Below, piece by piece: positions 18,907 to 28,244 of a stretch of DNA of 64,000 nucleotides; within the stretch, counting starts at the first letter, position 1, and every line of letters starts with the position of its first letter. Under the pieces are notes generated by a model. It had not been told where the DNA came from. It saw only the letters and a program-made list of their open reading frames with translations, and did not search any database. A program made the position numbers and the translations under genes. This DNA is from Flectobacillus roseus (GTDB lineage: Bacteria; Bacteroidota; Bacteroidia; Cytophagales; Spirosomataceae). The stretch is taken from assembly GCF_030056665.1 (NCBI RefSeq), contig NZ_JASHIG010000021.1. One strand, 5' to 3'.

Positions 18907-20075
18907 TTATTTAGCTATAATTTCAAAACGCACCATGCAGTTACCTTCCGTTGAATAATAAATTTGAAAGTTGGCTTTGGGGGTGTGATTATCTAAGCAG
19001 TTTAATAATAGTCAAAGTGCAAAGTCTCCCATTCGGCGGTTAGAATGATAAATTGACACGAAATGCACACTGGTGATGTTTCGAGTATCAGAACGAGGTA
19101 ATTATGTATTAGGGGTTAGTGTTCTGAACATGGAAGTGATTTTAGCCAGAGCCAGCTTTCACTTTTACACGAAAATTGATAAAAACTATATTTTTCATAA
19201 ATAGATAAAATATAATGACGTTAAAGTCTGGTTAGTAATCTCTATTTGATTAGTATTCAAAATAATGCAAGGCTCAAGACTTTTGAAGTCAAAACGAATA
19301 CTTTGCTTAATGCTTCTAATCTATATCATGTAGGAAAAACCATTGATAAGACTATGACAGATTTAGCAAATAATATCAAGTATTAGCCACTTCTTTTCCT
19401 GAACTTTGTCCAAGCTTAGCTATATTTCTTCAAAAATGGAATCATGGTAATTTGGTAGGTATGTATGGTTGACGAGCGTTTGTTTTTATGGGTTTCAAAT
19501 TAAGGATTTGGGCGTCAGCCTTACAATACTGCATACTCAGAGATTATTGACGAATGAAGAGTTCCCTTTTGATTTCTCGTATGAAGAGCGCATAGAGAAA
19601 ATGCTTCTGGTTGAAAAATCAGAATATATATGTTGATTAAAGGGTTTCAATAATTTGGCAATAGTCTTTGAGAAAACAACAAGCAAAAATCGTGCATCTT
19701 CTTGTGAACTTTTACAATTTCTATGTTTTTACTCACAATTTTATTGAATTTCAACAATGAAAGTATTCAAATTAAATGTATATACAAATATTTATGCCGA
19801 AATACTTTTCACCCCAGACCAATGAGGTGCTTGAGAAACGTATAAAGATGTGAAAACATCAAGGATTGTTATTCCGAGAAGTGCTGTGATTTTACATAAC
19901 ATCTACAAAATATTATTTTCAAGAAAATCAAATAAATAGATGTTTCTAAAAAGTAGAAATGTTCAATGGTTTTATGGATGGGTATGTATGCTAAATTACG
20001 AGTTTTTAAAATAATTTTCATGATTTTTGATAATTTTCTTAAATCATGTACAAAATTTTCCGTATATCCTGAAAA
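18907..20075. other. 1.17-kb region without an intact gene, probably decayed
   Basis: No full reading frame is present, but several short frames look protein-like (see the separate pseudogene entry). It separates the - strand kinase from the + strand MFS gene, so promoters for both must lie here. I found no convincing TTG-N20-TAnnTTTG match for either. Confidence 0.5.
19243..19850 (+). pseudogene. possible remnants of decayed genes
   Basis: Three open segments have coding-like composition but no start or continuity. The first is about 45 codons ending at the TAG near 19384 (contains LYHVGKTIDKTMTDLANN). The second is a 61-codon frame from 19451 to the TGA at 19636 (contains LHTQRLLTNEEFPFDFSYEE). 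The third is a short ATG frame at about 19757 (MKVFKLNVYTNI, reminiscent of SRPBCC-type protein starts). They may be relics of one or more frameshifted genes. Identity is not established. Confidence 0.25.
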
Positions 20076-21212
20076 ATGAAAAAAAAAGCAAAATACATTA
20101 TTGCATATGCGTTGCTATTAGTTACCCTTGCAGTGAATGTTTCGATGCCATTATTTAGGGTTTATGCCCAGAATGAGGGGCTAAATAATGGACAAACAGC
20201 CTTGGTATTGGCTTCTTACATAGTAGGAATGCTGCCTTGCTATATTTTTTTAGGAGGTATTTCTGATAAGATAGGTCGAAAAAAAATCATGCTGCTAAGT
20301 GTATTATTTTCATTGATTTCTACCACCGCTATTACGCTTAGTCCAGAGATATATACTTTGATTATAGCTCGTTTTTGTCAAGGAATAGCCCTTGGATTGA
20401 GCATGGGTACAGGAACAGCCTATTTGACAGAAATATTGATTCTGAATCATGAGGAACACCCAGCAACACAGGCGGCCAATATAGCGTCATTTTCTACAGC
20501 GATAGGTTTTAGTGGAGGTGCCCTCACGACTACCTTGCTTGTTATACATGAATTTACCCTAGTGCCTCTTAGCTATCCTATTTTGATTGGCTTAACCCTT
20601 ATTGGTTTATGCTTGATGCTCTTTCTGCCAGATTTGAAACCTTTAGGAGGAAAAGTAATGCGCTTGCCTTATTTTCCAGAAAATTCACTTCCTGTAAATG
20701 TAGGGATTGGCGTTTGCTGGGCTGTAACAGGTATTGTGATTGCTATTATCCCCGGACAGTTGGCGTTGATTGGTCTGACTACCTACGCTGGTTTTTGCTT
20801 GGTTCTAGTCAATTGGACAGGAGCTTTCCTGCAACCATTTATCAGAAATCACAACCCTAAGAGATCTGTGCAAATTGGCTATCTTCTAATTCCCGTCGGT
20901 TTTGGGTTGGTAATTTTAGGATGCTATTTATCGTATTTGTCTATTATTTTGTTGGGAGCTTCTGTAATTGGCATGGCTGCCTATGGATTTTCATATTTGG
21001 GAGGATTAGCTATTATTGCTAATATTGGTGGCGAACAACGAGCAAGAGCCGTTTCAGGATTCATGTTTGTAGGTTACATCGGGTTTGGAATCCCTGCTAT
21101 TTTTCTAGGTTATTTGTCAGATGCCTTAGGCATTATTCGAGCGCTTGTGATTTTTGAAGTAATTATTATTCTAATCGGACTATATTTATTTCGAAAAGTA
21201 AAATACAAGTAG
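20076..21212 (+). CDS. major facilitator superfamily transporter
   Basis: The 378-residue polytopic membrane protein has about 12 hydrophobic helices. The MFS signature between helices 2 and 3 is GGISDKIGRKKIMLLS, and helix 4 contains ARFCQGIALGLSMGTG. The N-terminus is basic (MKKKAKY), which fits an inside location. Members export drugs or metabolites, or import solutes, using the proton gradient; the substrate is not predictable. It converges with a methyltransferase gene across a large hairpin. The last residues (FRKVKYK) give a normal cytosolic tail. Confidence 0.9.
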   Translation: MKKKAKYIIAYALLLVTLAVNVSMPLFRVYAQNEGLNNGQTALVLASYIVGMLPCYIFLGGISDKIGRKKIMLLSVLFSLISTTAITLSPEIYTLIIARFCQGIALGLSMGTGTAYLTEILILNHEEHPATQAANIASFSTAIGFSGGALTTTLLVIHEFTLVPLSYPILIGLTLIGLCLMLFLPDLKPLGGKVMRLPYFPENSLPVNVGIGVCWAVTGIVIAIIPGQLALIGLTTYAGFCLVLVNWTGAFLQPFIRNHNPKRSVQIGYLLIPVGFGLVILGCYLSYLSIILLGASVIGMAAYGFSYLGGLAIIANIGGEQRARAVSGFMFVGYIGFGIPAIFLGYLSDALGIIRALVIFEVIIILIGLYLFRKVKYK

Positions 21213-21257
21213 GTTCGAGTGTTGAATCCTGAGTCAAAACTGTACGATTCGGATATC

Positions 21258-21309
21258 GGATTTTTGATTTCGGAAGTAAAAGCTTCTTTATTTCCGAAAT
21301 CAAAAATCC
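21258..21309. terminator. large bidirectional hairpin between converging genes
   Basis: An 18-bp perfect stem (21258-21275 with 21292-21309, core TTTTTGATTTCGGAA) has a 16-nt loop. It lies between the MFS stop codon and the methyltransferase stop codon and has T/A tracts inside the stem rather than a clean T tail. It is probably a bidirectional terminator; a folded-back repeat element is the alternative. Confidence 0.55.
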
Positions 21310-21356
21310 CAAATCTGAAATTGTTTGCAAACTATCTATTCAACACGTTCTACTGT

Positions 21357-22199
21357 CTATTTCAATACAAAATGCTGTTTGGCTTGTGTTTTTCTAAAAA
21401 GTACGATGCCAAATTGAAATAAGTCAATGCTTATGCCAACGCTAGGGTGTTGCTTGATTTGTTCCCAAGCTTCTGTCATTTCTTTAGACCAGTAAATATC
21501 ATCAAAAATCATAATCGAATTTTCATGTACTTTAGGCAAACAAATTTCAAAATAGGAAAGGGTAGGAGCTTTGCGATGGTTAGCATCTACAAAAATAAAA
21601 TCTAATGACCCAAGTTTACTGACAGCTTCAGGAAGCGAATTGTCGATATTTCCTTCGATGATAGAAACGTTCTTGATTTGCAGATTATCGAGATTTTCTT
21701 GCGCAATAGCAGCTGTTTGTGGACATCCCTCAAAACTATATACCTTCGCATTTTGACCGCTCAATGCCATATAAGCGGTGGTTAACCCGAGCGAAGTGCC
21801 CAAATCTAAGATTGTAGTTGGCTGAAAGTAGACGACCAATCGAGCTAAAAGCTGAGCATATTTGGGAGGCTTTTGGGCGGTATTACTTAAGTCTGATATT
21901 TTACGCTGATTGCCAGCATGAATCTTCGAGCCCGCACCCAATTCTGTAATTTCAATGGTTCTGGGATCTGATTTTAGAGTCTGACGGAGGGATTCAATCG
22001 ACTGGATATGTTCTGGATTGTTTTGAATGCGCTTGGGAGCATTGGCGTCGGGAGGCTCAACACGGACTAACTGCAAATAACGACCATCACGAGATTTGAT
22101 GGCACGATAATATAAATCAAATACAAATGGCGAATGAACCGAATGTTCATCACCTGCTTTTAGAAGGTATTTTAGATATGATAAAATCAAAATAGTCAA
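21357..22199 (-). CDS. class I SAM-dependent (O-)methyltransferase
   Basis: The 280-residue soluble protein has SAM-binding motif I as ILDLGTSLGLTT (about residues 131-142). An acidic end of strand beta2 follows (VYSFEGCP), then beta4 LDFIFVDANHRK and IMIFDDIYWS. This arrangement is that of the O-methyltransferase family 3/24 group. The extra N-terminal 100 residues (PFVFDLYYRAIK) are typical of Bacteroidota members. The gene starts 3 bp after the apaG stop codon, so the two are co-transcribed. The substrate is unknown. Confidence 0.85.
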   Translation of the reverse strand: MTILILSYLKYLLKAGDEHSVHSPFVFDLYYRAIKSRDGRYLQLVRVEPPDANAPKRIQNNPEHIQSIESLRQTLKSDPRTIEITELGAGSKIHAGNQRKISDLSNTAQKPPKYAQLLARLVVYFQPTTILDLGTSLGLTTAYMALSGQNAKVYSFEGCPQTAAIAQENLDNLQIKNVSIIEGNIDNSLPEAVSKLGSLDFIFVDANHRKAPTLSYFEICLPKVHENSIMIFDDIYWSKEMTEAWEQIKQHPSVGISIDLFQFGIVLFRKTQAKQHFVLK

Positions 22200-22202
22200 T
22201 AA

Positions 22203-22589
22203 TTAATTCAAACGATAAGGCACAGTCATCGTAAAGTCTGGAACGGCAACATTAAACTTTTTTCCATCAAATACACGCTCCATGGTATAACTACCCTTCA
22301 TTTTTCCGATGGAGGTATTAAAATTACAACCGCTCGAATACTCATGTGATTGTCCGGGCTCGATAATCGGCTGTTGACCCACTACGCCTTCACCCGACAC
22401 TTGTCGCTCTAGCCCGTTGGCATCTACAATTATCCAATGGCGATGAAGTAGTTTGACTGTATATTCGCTTTCGTTTTCTATTTTTATACGATAAGAAAAA
22501 ACAAAATGGGCATGAGATGGATTAGAGTATTGTGGTTGATACTCTGTTTCTACAGTTACTTTAATGCCATGTGTAATTGCCGAGACCAT
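22203..22589 (-). CDS. apaG: ApaG domain protein
   Basis: The 128-residue product contains the ApaG (DUF525) fibronectin-like beta fold: start MVSAITHGIKVTVET, centre LLHRHWIIVDANG, then VSGEGVVGQQPIIEPG and KGSYTME. ApaG is small and soluble; it has been linked to metal resistance and Ap4A metabolism, but its biochemical role is unsettled. The frame is open 19 codons further upstream (to 22646), but family members start at MVSAITHG, so I choose the ATG at 22587-22589. It forms an operon with the downstream methyltransferase. A TAACTTTG box on the - strand (22699-22706) lies about 110 bp upstream without a clear -33 element. Confidence 0.9.
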   Translation of the reverse strand: MVSAITHGIKVTVETEYQPQYSNPSHAHFVFSYRIKIENESEYTVKLLHRHWIIVDANGLERQVSGEGVVGQQPIIEPGQSHEYSSGCNFNTSIGKMKGSYTMERVFDGKKFNVAVPDFTMTVPYRLN

Positions 22590-22728
22590 GTTATTAATAA
22601 TTTGGGTATGATGAATGTACGAGTGGTGCAAAAATTCTTTATCCATTAACAGCGTAAAAATAAATATAATTCCGATTTTATAACTGTTTTAACAAATACA
22701 AAGTTAGGTTTCAAAATGTGAAAATGTG

Positions 22729-22736
22729 TAGTTTTG
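22729..22736 (+). promoter_or_regulatory. possible -7 box for ung
   Basis: TAGTTTTG fits TAnnTTTG and lies 65 bp before the ung start. No well-spaced TTG is seen, so it is only a candidate. Confidence 0.3.
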
Positions 22737-22800
22737 TTAAAAAAGCACATATCAATTTTTATAAAAATTAAATACTTTCTGTAAAAACACCAAGAAACGT

Positions 22801-23466
22801 ATGGATGTAAAAATAGAGTCTTCGTGGAAGACCAGACTTGCAGGCGAGTTCGAAAAGCCGTATTTTACACAATTAGTGTCATTTATAAAAGAAGAATACC
22901 AATCTCAAAAGATATATCCTCCTGGGAAACTAATTTTCAATGCCTTTGATAAATGCCCTTTTGACCAAACAAAAGTAGTTATTTTAGGACAGGATCCTTA
23001 TCATGGAATCAATCAAGCGATGGGATTATCTTTTTCTGTCAATGATGGAGTAGCTTTTCCGCCTTCTTTAATCAATATTTTTAAAGAAATTAAAGAAGAT
23101 ATAGGCACAGAAATGCCTGCTTCAGGGAATTTAGAGCGCTGGGCAACTCAAGGAGTTTTACTTTTGAATGCTACTCTTACGGTTCGTGCCAATAGCGCTG
23201 GCTCGCATCAAAAAAAGGGCTGGGAACAGTTTACCGATGCTGTAATCAAATGTTTATCTGATGAGAAAGAAGGCGTTGTGTTTTTACTTTGGGGAAAATA
23301 TGCCCAAGATAAAGGCGCTGTGATAGATACTAAAAAGCATTTGGTATTAAAATGTAAGCACCCTTCGCCTATGTCAGCCAATCAAGGTGGGTGGTTTGGG
23401 AATAAGCATTTTTCGCAGACAAATACCTACTTAGTTAGCAGAGGACAACAGCCAATTGTGTGGTAA
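22801..23466 (+). CDS. ung: uracil-DNA glycosylase (family 1)
   Basis: The 221-residue enzyme shows the family 1 motifs: the catalytic water-activating loop GQDPYHG with Asp65, uracil pocket residues in GVLLLNATLTVR, and the minor-groove loop HPSPMSANQGGW (His near 188). It excises uracil from DNA to start base-excision repair in the cytosol. Length and start agree with the family, and the ATG at 22801 precedes the usual short N-terminal helix. It has its own upstream region and is followed after 63 bp by a thioredoxin-like gene. Confidence 0.97.
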   Translation: MDVKIESSWKTRLAGEFEKPYFTQLVSFIKEEYQSQKIYPPGKLIFNAFDKCPFDQTKVVILGQDPYHGINQAMGLSFSVNDGVAFPPSLINIFKEIKEDIGTEMPASGNLERWATQGVLLLNATLTVRANSAGSHQKKGWEQFTDAVIKCLSDEKEGVVFLLWGKYAQDKGAVIDTKKHLVLKCKHPSPMSANQGGWFGNKHFSQTNTYLVSRGQQPIVW

Positions 23467-23529
23467 CAAATGTTCATGCAGAATTGTGAGTGCATTCGCA
23501 ATTCATAACTCTCACTTATACTGTTTATT

Positions 23530-24978
23530 ATGAAAAAAATCCTGAGTGTTTTAATCCTCTTGTGTTGTTCGCTTGGTACTAGGGCTCAGCAATCTGTTGT
23601 ATCTCTCGAACTCACAAATACGGGAAAAGATACCTTATATCTTTCGTATGACCCACTTTTCCTTGGGGCAAAGGTGCGAAAAGACTTTTTTGTTGCTGCT
23701 TCTGGCATATCTGATGCTATCCAATTTGGTATAGCCGACGAAGGAATTGTGGATCTGAGCTTTAGAGGAAAGGTTTTTCATTTGTATTTGGAAAGAGGCA
23801 ATCAAGTGAAAGTTAAAATTGATGGAAAAGATTGGCCAAAATCACTTCAGATTGAAGGTTCAATGAATGCTGAGAATACCTTTTTGCAGCAATTCAATGA
23901 AAAATTTGCTGATAACTTTAATGCCACAAAAGTATTTGCTCAAATGGCCGAGATCCCAATAGACTCATGGGAGATGACCTTATTTGATGCTAAAAAAGCT
24001 CAGTCAGATTTCTACAAAAAAGCAACGGGATTAGAGAAGTTTTCACCCAAGTTTAAGCAATATATTGAAAATCAAATCCGCTGGAATTATTGGAATTACC
24101 TGTTGGCATACCCGATTGTTAAAGGAAATACTAATACCGCTCTTACTAAGGTAATGGCTTTGCCAAATACTTTAGTCGCAGATTTGGATACCAAAAAAAT
24201 GCAAGATGATGCCTTACTTTCGGACTCATATCGAAGCTTTTTGAGTTATTATGTTACCTATTTCAACTCAAAAGCACACGATTTTGAAAAGTACAAAGAT
24301 CAAAGTAAGTCAATGACCGATAAGCATAATTTTGCTAGAGAACATTTGCCATTGCTAAGTTATCAGTATTATTTGGCGTATTTGCTCTATAACAATTGTG
24401 ATAAGGTTTTGCCTTCGGTGGCTCGTAATACTTTTGCTGCGCTGTCGGTCTCATCTACTGCAGATGCGTGGTCAAAAGTGATTAAAGAAAAATGCGGTGT
24501 GGTTTTAGGAGCAAAAGACGCCGAAATAGCGAAAGTACTAGAAGCAAAAGATGGTTCATTTAGAGCTGTAAATCTGAAAGGAGACAGTGTTTCTTTGTCG
24601 AGTTTGAAAGGTAAAATATTGTACATAGATTTTTGGGCAACTTGGTGTAAGCCATGTATCGAGGAATTTCCTTATTCCAAAAAACTCATGCAATCTATTC
24701 CGAGTAAATTCCAGAAGGACATTGCGTTTTTGTATATCTCGGTGGACGATACAGAGGAATTATGGAAAAAAGGGGTAGAGAAGCATGTTTTGATGGATGG
24801 ACTCAATTTGTTTTCTAAAGGAGGGTGGTATTCTGATGCTGCCAAACGTTTTAAACTTCAAGCGATTCCAAGGTATTTGATTATTAATAAAAAAGGAGAA
24901 ATAGTCTACGAAAACGCCAAACGTCCTAGCGATCCACGAACTTTAGGAGAGTTGATACAACTACTTGAAGAGAAATAA
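23530..24978 (+). CDS. TlpA/ResA-like thioredoxin-fold periplasmic protein
   Basis: The 482-residue exported protein has a signal peptide ending TRAQ (about residue 20). A beta-rich N-terminal region (about 22-115) resembles DUF4369-like domains, and a helical middle spans about 120-330. A C-terminal TlpA-type thioredoxin domain (about 335-482) carries the redox site WCKPC (Cys373 and Cys376) in FWATWCKPC and a cis-Pro in AIPRYLI. Such proteins reduce or handle disulfides in the periplasm; the partner is unknown. It ends with a very strong hairpin about 150 bp downstream. Confidence 0.88.
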   Translation: MKKILSVLILLCCSLGTRAQQSVVSLELTNTGKDTLYLSYDPLFLGAKVRKDFFVAASGISDAIQFGIADEGIVDLSFRGKVFHLYLERGNQVKVKIDGKDWPKSLQIEGSMNAENTFLQQFNEKFADNFNATKVFAQMAEIPIDSWEMTLFDAKKAQSDFYKKATGLEKFSPKFKQYIENQIRWNYWNYLLAYPIVKGNTNTALTKVMALPNTLVADLDTKKMQDDALLSDSYRSFLSYYVTYFNSKAHDFEKYKDQSKSMTDKHNFAREHLPLLSYQYYLAYLLYNNCDKVLPSVARNTFAALSVSSTADAWSKVIKEKCGVVLGAKDAEIAKVLEAKDGSFRAVNLKGDSVSLSSLKGKILYIDFWATWCKPCIEEFPYSKKLMQSIPSKFQKDIAFLYISVDDTEELWKKGVEKHVLMDGLNLFSKGGWYSDAAKRFKLQAIPRYLIINKKGEIVYENAKRPSDPRTLGELIQLLEEK

Positions 24979-25405
24979 ATTTCTCAATTGAGTGATTCGC
25001 CAGTAGATACGGAATGCCTTGCGGCTAGATATGTTTCAAACCGAATATTAAAACTAGGATGATTCTATAAATTTTATTAAACATGAGTCATTCCGAATTT
25101 TTAGGATTGGGATTATTCTCCAAGTTTTTATCAAAAAAGCGGTCGAAAAATATGTTTTCGACCGCTTTTTTGATGCTACTATGCTAGATATAACTTGGCT
25201 TAAGACGCAATCATTGCGTCTCTACTGCTAGAATACAAATTTTTACATAATCACTCAACCACTCATTCACTAAATCGCTAAATTCGGGATGACTCATGTT
25301 TAATACGACTATGCTATGTCTGACTTGACTTAAGACATAAAACATTACATATCTACTAGAAAACAATCACTCATTCGCTAAATTACTCAATCACTAAATT
25401 TGAAG
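24979..25405. repeat. repeat-rich intergenic region
   Basis: This 427-bp gap holds a 20-bp hairpin and an imperfect inverted pair (25077-25100 with 25280-25303, one mismatch in 24). It also holds two diverged direct copies of a unit of about 100-130 bp (about 25175-25283 and 25308-25395, sharing ACTATGCTA, CTTAAGAC and AATCACTCA), and a 17-bp palindrome with a 1-bp centre (25204-25220, GACGCAATcATTGCGTC). The 22-bp sequence at 25365-25386 recurs with one change at 51728-51749. It looks like a dispersed non-coding repeat family. Confidence 0.6.
25130..25174. terminator. very strong bidirectional terminator hairpin
   Basis: A 20-bp perfect stem (25130-25149 with 25155-25174, core AGCGGTCGAAAA) has a 5-nt loop and A/T runs at its base. 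It ends the thioredoxin-like gene on the + strand and could also act on the - strand. It is closely related to the hairpin at 51625-51668. Confidence 0.85.
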
Positions 25406-25714
25406 TTAAACGTCCATTTCCTGCAATAAACTAGCAAAGAATACATATTTGCCTTTGTAGCGAGTATCTACTTTGGCGATGAGTCCATCAAAATGGATTG
25501 CCTCATAAATATCATAATGCTGCTTAGTTTCGAAAGCATATTGGAATGAATAAGTAGATCCACCATTGTGTACCTCTGTCAATAATTTTAAGATTTTGAA
25601 GTTGGTTGGCAAGCCTGTTGCCATGATTTCAGGAATATGTTGAGTTTTCATCCATGACAAAAATTCTACCTCAGCCTGCGTATCGATATTGAAAGTTACA
25701 TTTTGCAAATACAT
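25406..25714 (-). CDS. DUF4286 family protein
   Basis: The 102-residue soluble protein matches the DUF4286 pattern: a first strand YLQNVTFNID, a helix with EFLSWMKTQHIP, the central SYSFQYAFET and a terminal strand YVFFASLLQEMD. The fold suggests a ferredoxin-like alpha/beta domain. No function is known for the family. It follows the WG-repeat gene on the same strand but is separated from it by a terminator. Confidence 0.85.
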   Translation of the reverse strand: MYLQNVTFNIDTQAEVEFLSWMKTQHIPEIMATGLPTNFKILKLLTEVHNGGSTYSFQYAFETKQHYDIYEAIHFDGLIAKVDTRYKGKYVFFASLLQEMDV

Positions 25715-25747
25715 AATTCTTCTGACCTTTTACAAAGATTGACTATT

Positions 25748-25788
25748 GAGAAAAATAAAATCCATTATCGGTGAGGATAATGGATTTT
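25748..25788 (-). terminator. terminator of the WG-repeat gene
   Basis: A 13-bp perfect stem (25757-25769 with 25776-25788, core AAAATCCATTATC) has a 6-nt loop. On the - strand it is followed by a T-rich run, 22 bp after the WG-repeat stop codon. Confidence 0.85.
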
Positions 25789-25809
25789 GCAAAATTACAG
25801 TAAAAAATC

Positions 25810-27957
25810 TTATTGGTTCGCCATTTTACGGATTTCATCAAACTTCGTACAGTTTGTGACACAATCGCCACTACTGTTTAGAATAAACTTCCCCCCCGAT
25901 GAATCTATAAGTTCGAATTGCTTAGTTGCTGGCAAAATATTGATTTCAGTAAATGAACATGGAGCAATTTTCGCATTGAATTTATTGATAATACCAAGCT
26001 TTCCATTGCCTTTTGACACAACTGCTAGGCCATTATTGAAAGGCCTTATTTCGTCATAATCAAAGGCAATTTGTACTTTTCCTTTCTTATCGATAAAGCC
26101 ATATTTACCATTGTCAAACTTTACACCATACAAACCTTCTGTCGAATATAACATTTCTTTATAGGCGGGTTTAGCAACCACACGCCCCGATGTGTCAATG
26201 AGTCCCCATTTACCTTCTTTTTGTACTGGGAATAATTGGTTAGTATCAAATTTACGAATAGACTTATATCCTTGCGTTGTTACACGACGCCCATATACAC
26301 GTTCTACCAAATTAAACTCCATTTCTTCATCTCCATCCTTGTTTGGTGTAAAAGTTTTTACTACCACATAGTTACCATTGAAAATAGTATCTGTGGTCGC
26401 ATATCTAATACCAATTGGAGCTACTTCGTTTGTTTTGCCAATAACTACGGCTCCATTTTTATCATAAACCATATCTACTTTACAGTTGCCTGCTGGGATA
26501 CTACAGTTTTTGGCATTTTCTCGTACTACTACTAAGCCAAATTTGTTAAAATTAGCGACTTCATCATATGCCAATGGAATCACTTCTGTACCATCATGTT
26601 TGATATAGCCACAACGAACAGCATTATTCACATCTTTACAAGCAGAAATTAAACCGTATTGGTTGAAATTTCCCAAGCTACGATAAATAGGATCAATAAC
26701 CACTTTTAAGTCTGTGTTGATAAACCCAAAATATTTCCCGTCTTTGATAGGAGCTAGGCCAAAGCGGTTAAATTCTCCAATAGAAAGATAAGATTTGCTG
26801 GTACGTAGGTCTTTAAAATCTACCAATTTGAAGCCAGTTTCATCTTTGGCTAAGCCCAAATTGACACTAGCAATACTTGGGTCAACGGGCATAGGAATGA
26901 TACTTTCAAAAATAGGCTTCAGACGAATATTACCTTCAGTATCCATCAAACCCATTTTTTTATTTTGCTCAATAATCATCCATTTACCTTGTTCCGTCGT
27001 AGCGCTAAGGTTATCGTAAATAGGGTCAATTTTGACAGTACCATCATATTTGATAAGCCCAAAAAACTTACCTACTCTAACTCTAAGTAATTCACGGTTG
27101 AAGGCTAAAATTTCATCGTAGTATTCAGATAGTACCTTTTTTGACTGGTCGTAGGAGTTGTCGATAAGGGCAAATTTGCCATTTTTGAATTTAGCAACGC
27201 TAATACCATATTTGAGCGCCTTTGCTTCTACAACATTTTCAAGGGCTTCACTTTCGTTGCCATATACATCTATGAAATACCATTCGAATTTTTTGACGAG
27301 CGCTTTTCCGTCATTAAAATTCTCTGCTTTTTCAAATTGACATGGAATCACCTCGTCGCCACAATAGTTCAAGTATCCAAACACTTGGTCTTTCTTGATG
27401 CGAGCAAAACCTTGGTGGTAGTTTTCAACCAATCCATAACGCGAGTTGCCTCTGAACGATTCGAGTGGAAATCCTACGATTTCTTCTCCGTCGATGTCAT
27501 TCATCTTTACAAAGTTGCCATCGTTTTTTGCGGAGAAACATTGTGCAGAAACTACCGCAGAATGGCGACTTTTGATTTCGCTTTTTTGTTCAATTTGAAA
27601 GATATCTCTGATATTGTCTGTTTCGATACTACGAATATCCGCTTTGTATTTTTTGTCTAGTTTGGCAATAAGACTAGCGAAAGTTTCTGTTGGCGTGGAT
27701 TTGTCTGCGGAGTTAGATACAGAAGAGAACTCTACAACTAAGGGATTTCGATTGTTTTTTTCTAGTACTTCTAATTTTGAACGAAGTATGTTTACCGTTT
27801 GCTTACGAGCCGTACCAACGGACTCCAGTCGTTCGGTTACACGCATATCACCAATAAAGGTATTGGCTGAATCTTTTTTGGCTGCCGAAATGGCTTGTTG
27901 AGCAAAATTATAGTGGCAATAACTGAGTAGTAGTGTTAGGAGTAATTTTTTTTTCAT
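25810..27957 (-). CDS. secreted WG-repeat protein
   Basis: The 715-residue exported protein has a signal peptide ending NFAQ (about residue 20). From about residue 170 on it is built from many WG/KWG-type repeats of about 40-50 residues, each with a strand like FGLIKYDGT, KWGLIDTSGRV or KYGFIDKKGKV followed by 'I.P.YD'. Such repeats form beta structures of unknown role and are common in Bacteroidota surface or periplasmic proteins. The N-terminal 150 residues are unrelated and rich in Lys and Ser. The promoter at 28095-28125 is well formed. Confidence 0.88.
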   Translation of the reverse strand: MKKKLLLTLLLSYCHYNFAQQAISAAKKDSANTFIGDMRVTERLESVGTARKQTVNILRSKLEVLEKNNRNPLVVEFSSVSNSADKSTPTETFASLIAKLDKKYKADIRSIETDNIRDIFQIEQKSEIKSRHSAVVSAQCFSAKNDGNFVKMNDIDGEEIVGFPLESFRGNSRYGLVENYHQGFARIKKDQVFGYLNYCGDEVIPCQFEKAENFNDGKALVKKFEWYFIDVYGNESEALENVVEAKALKYGISVAKFKNGKFALIDNSYDQSKKVLSEYYDEILAFNRELLRVRVGKFFGLIKYDGTVKIDPIYDNLSATTEQGKWMIIEQNKKMGLMDTEGNIRLKPIFESIIPMPVDPSIASVNLGLAKDETGFKLVDFKDLRTSKSYLSIGEFNRFGLAPIKDGKYFGFINTDLKVVIDPIYRSLGNFNQYGLISACKDVNNAVRCGYIKHDGTEVIPLAYDEVANFNKFGLVVVRENAKNCSIPAGNCKVDMVYDKNGAVVIGKTNEVAPIGIRYATTDTIFNGNYVVVKTFTPNKDGDEEMEFNLVERVYGRRVTTQGYKSIRKFDTNQLFPVQKEGKWGLIDTSGRVVAKPAYKEMLYSTEGLYGVKFDNGKYGFIDKKGKVQIAFDYDEIRPFNNGLAVVSKGNGKLGIINKFNAKIAPCSFTEINILPATKQFELIDSSGGKFILNSSGDCVTNCTKFDEIRKMANQ

Positions 27958-28094
27958 CTTAATAAGGGCTTCTATACTTAAGGGTCGGGTTTTCGATAGT
28001 GATGTTGTATTTAAGGGGCAATTAAAATAATGGGTAAATTACTTTTGTAATAAGTATTGCGCAAAAAAACTTGATTTTGAGCGTTATTCTCTTA

Positions 28095-28125
28095 CAAATG
28101 TAAGTAAATGACGATTAAGTGGCAA
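28095..28125 (-). promoter_or_regulatory. promoter of the WG-repeat gene
   Basis: Read on the - strand, TTG (28123-28125), a 20-nt spacer and TACATTTG (28095-28102) match the Bacteroidota consensus exactly. The leader would be about 130 nt. Confidence 0.6.
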
Positions 28126-28159
28126 GTCTTATACGTTTCTAAAAAACACCTTTAAAGAT

Positions 28160-28189
28160 AATACAAATGCTTGACAAACCATTTGTATT
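28160..28189. repeat. 10-bp inverted repeat between two - strand genes
   Basis: AATACAAATG (28160-28169) and CATTTGTATT (28180-28189) are exact inverted copies with a 10-nt centre. It lies between the YdiJ-like stop codon and the WG-gene promoter. It may be a terminator, though no T tail is evident, or an operator for the WG gene. Confidence 0.4.
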
Positions 28190-28244
28190 ACCCAAAGATG
28201 TTTTACTAATAACATGTCAATATTCTTTTTTGCTAAGTCCTCCC

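Noticed and set aside
21219..21422. 67-codon + strand frame over the large hairpin after the MFS gene
   Set aside because: It runs through the inverted repeat and into the antisense of the methyltransferase 3' end; no protein features.
22590..22646. N-terminal extension of ApaG
   Set aside because: The 19 extra residues have no counterpart in the family, whose members begin MVSAITHG.
25810..27957. DNA-level tandem repeats in the WG-repeat gene
   Set aside because: The repeats exist at protein level only and are strongly diverged in DNA.
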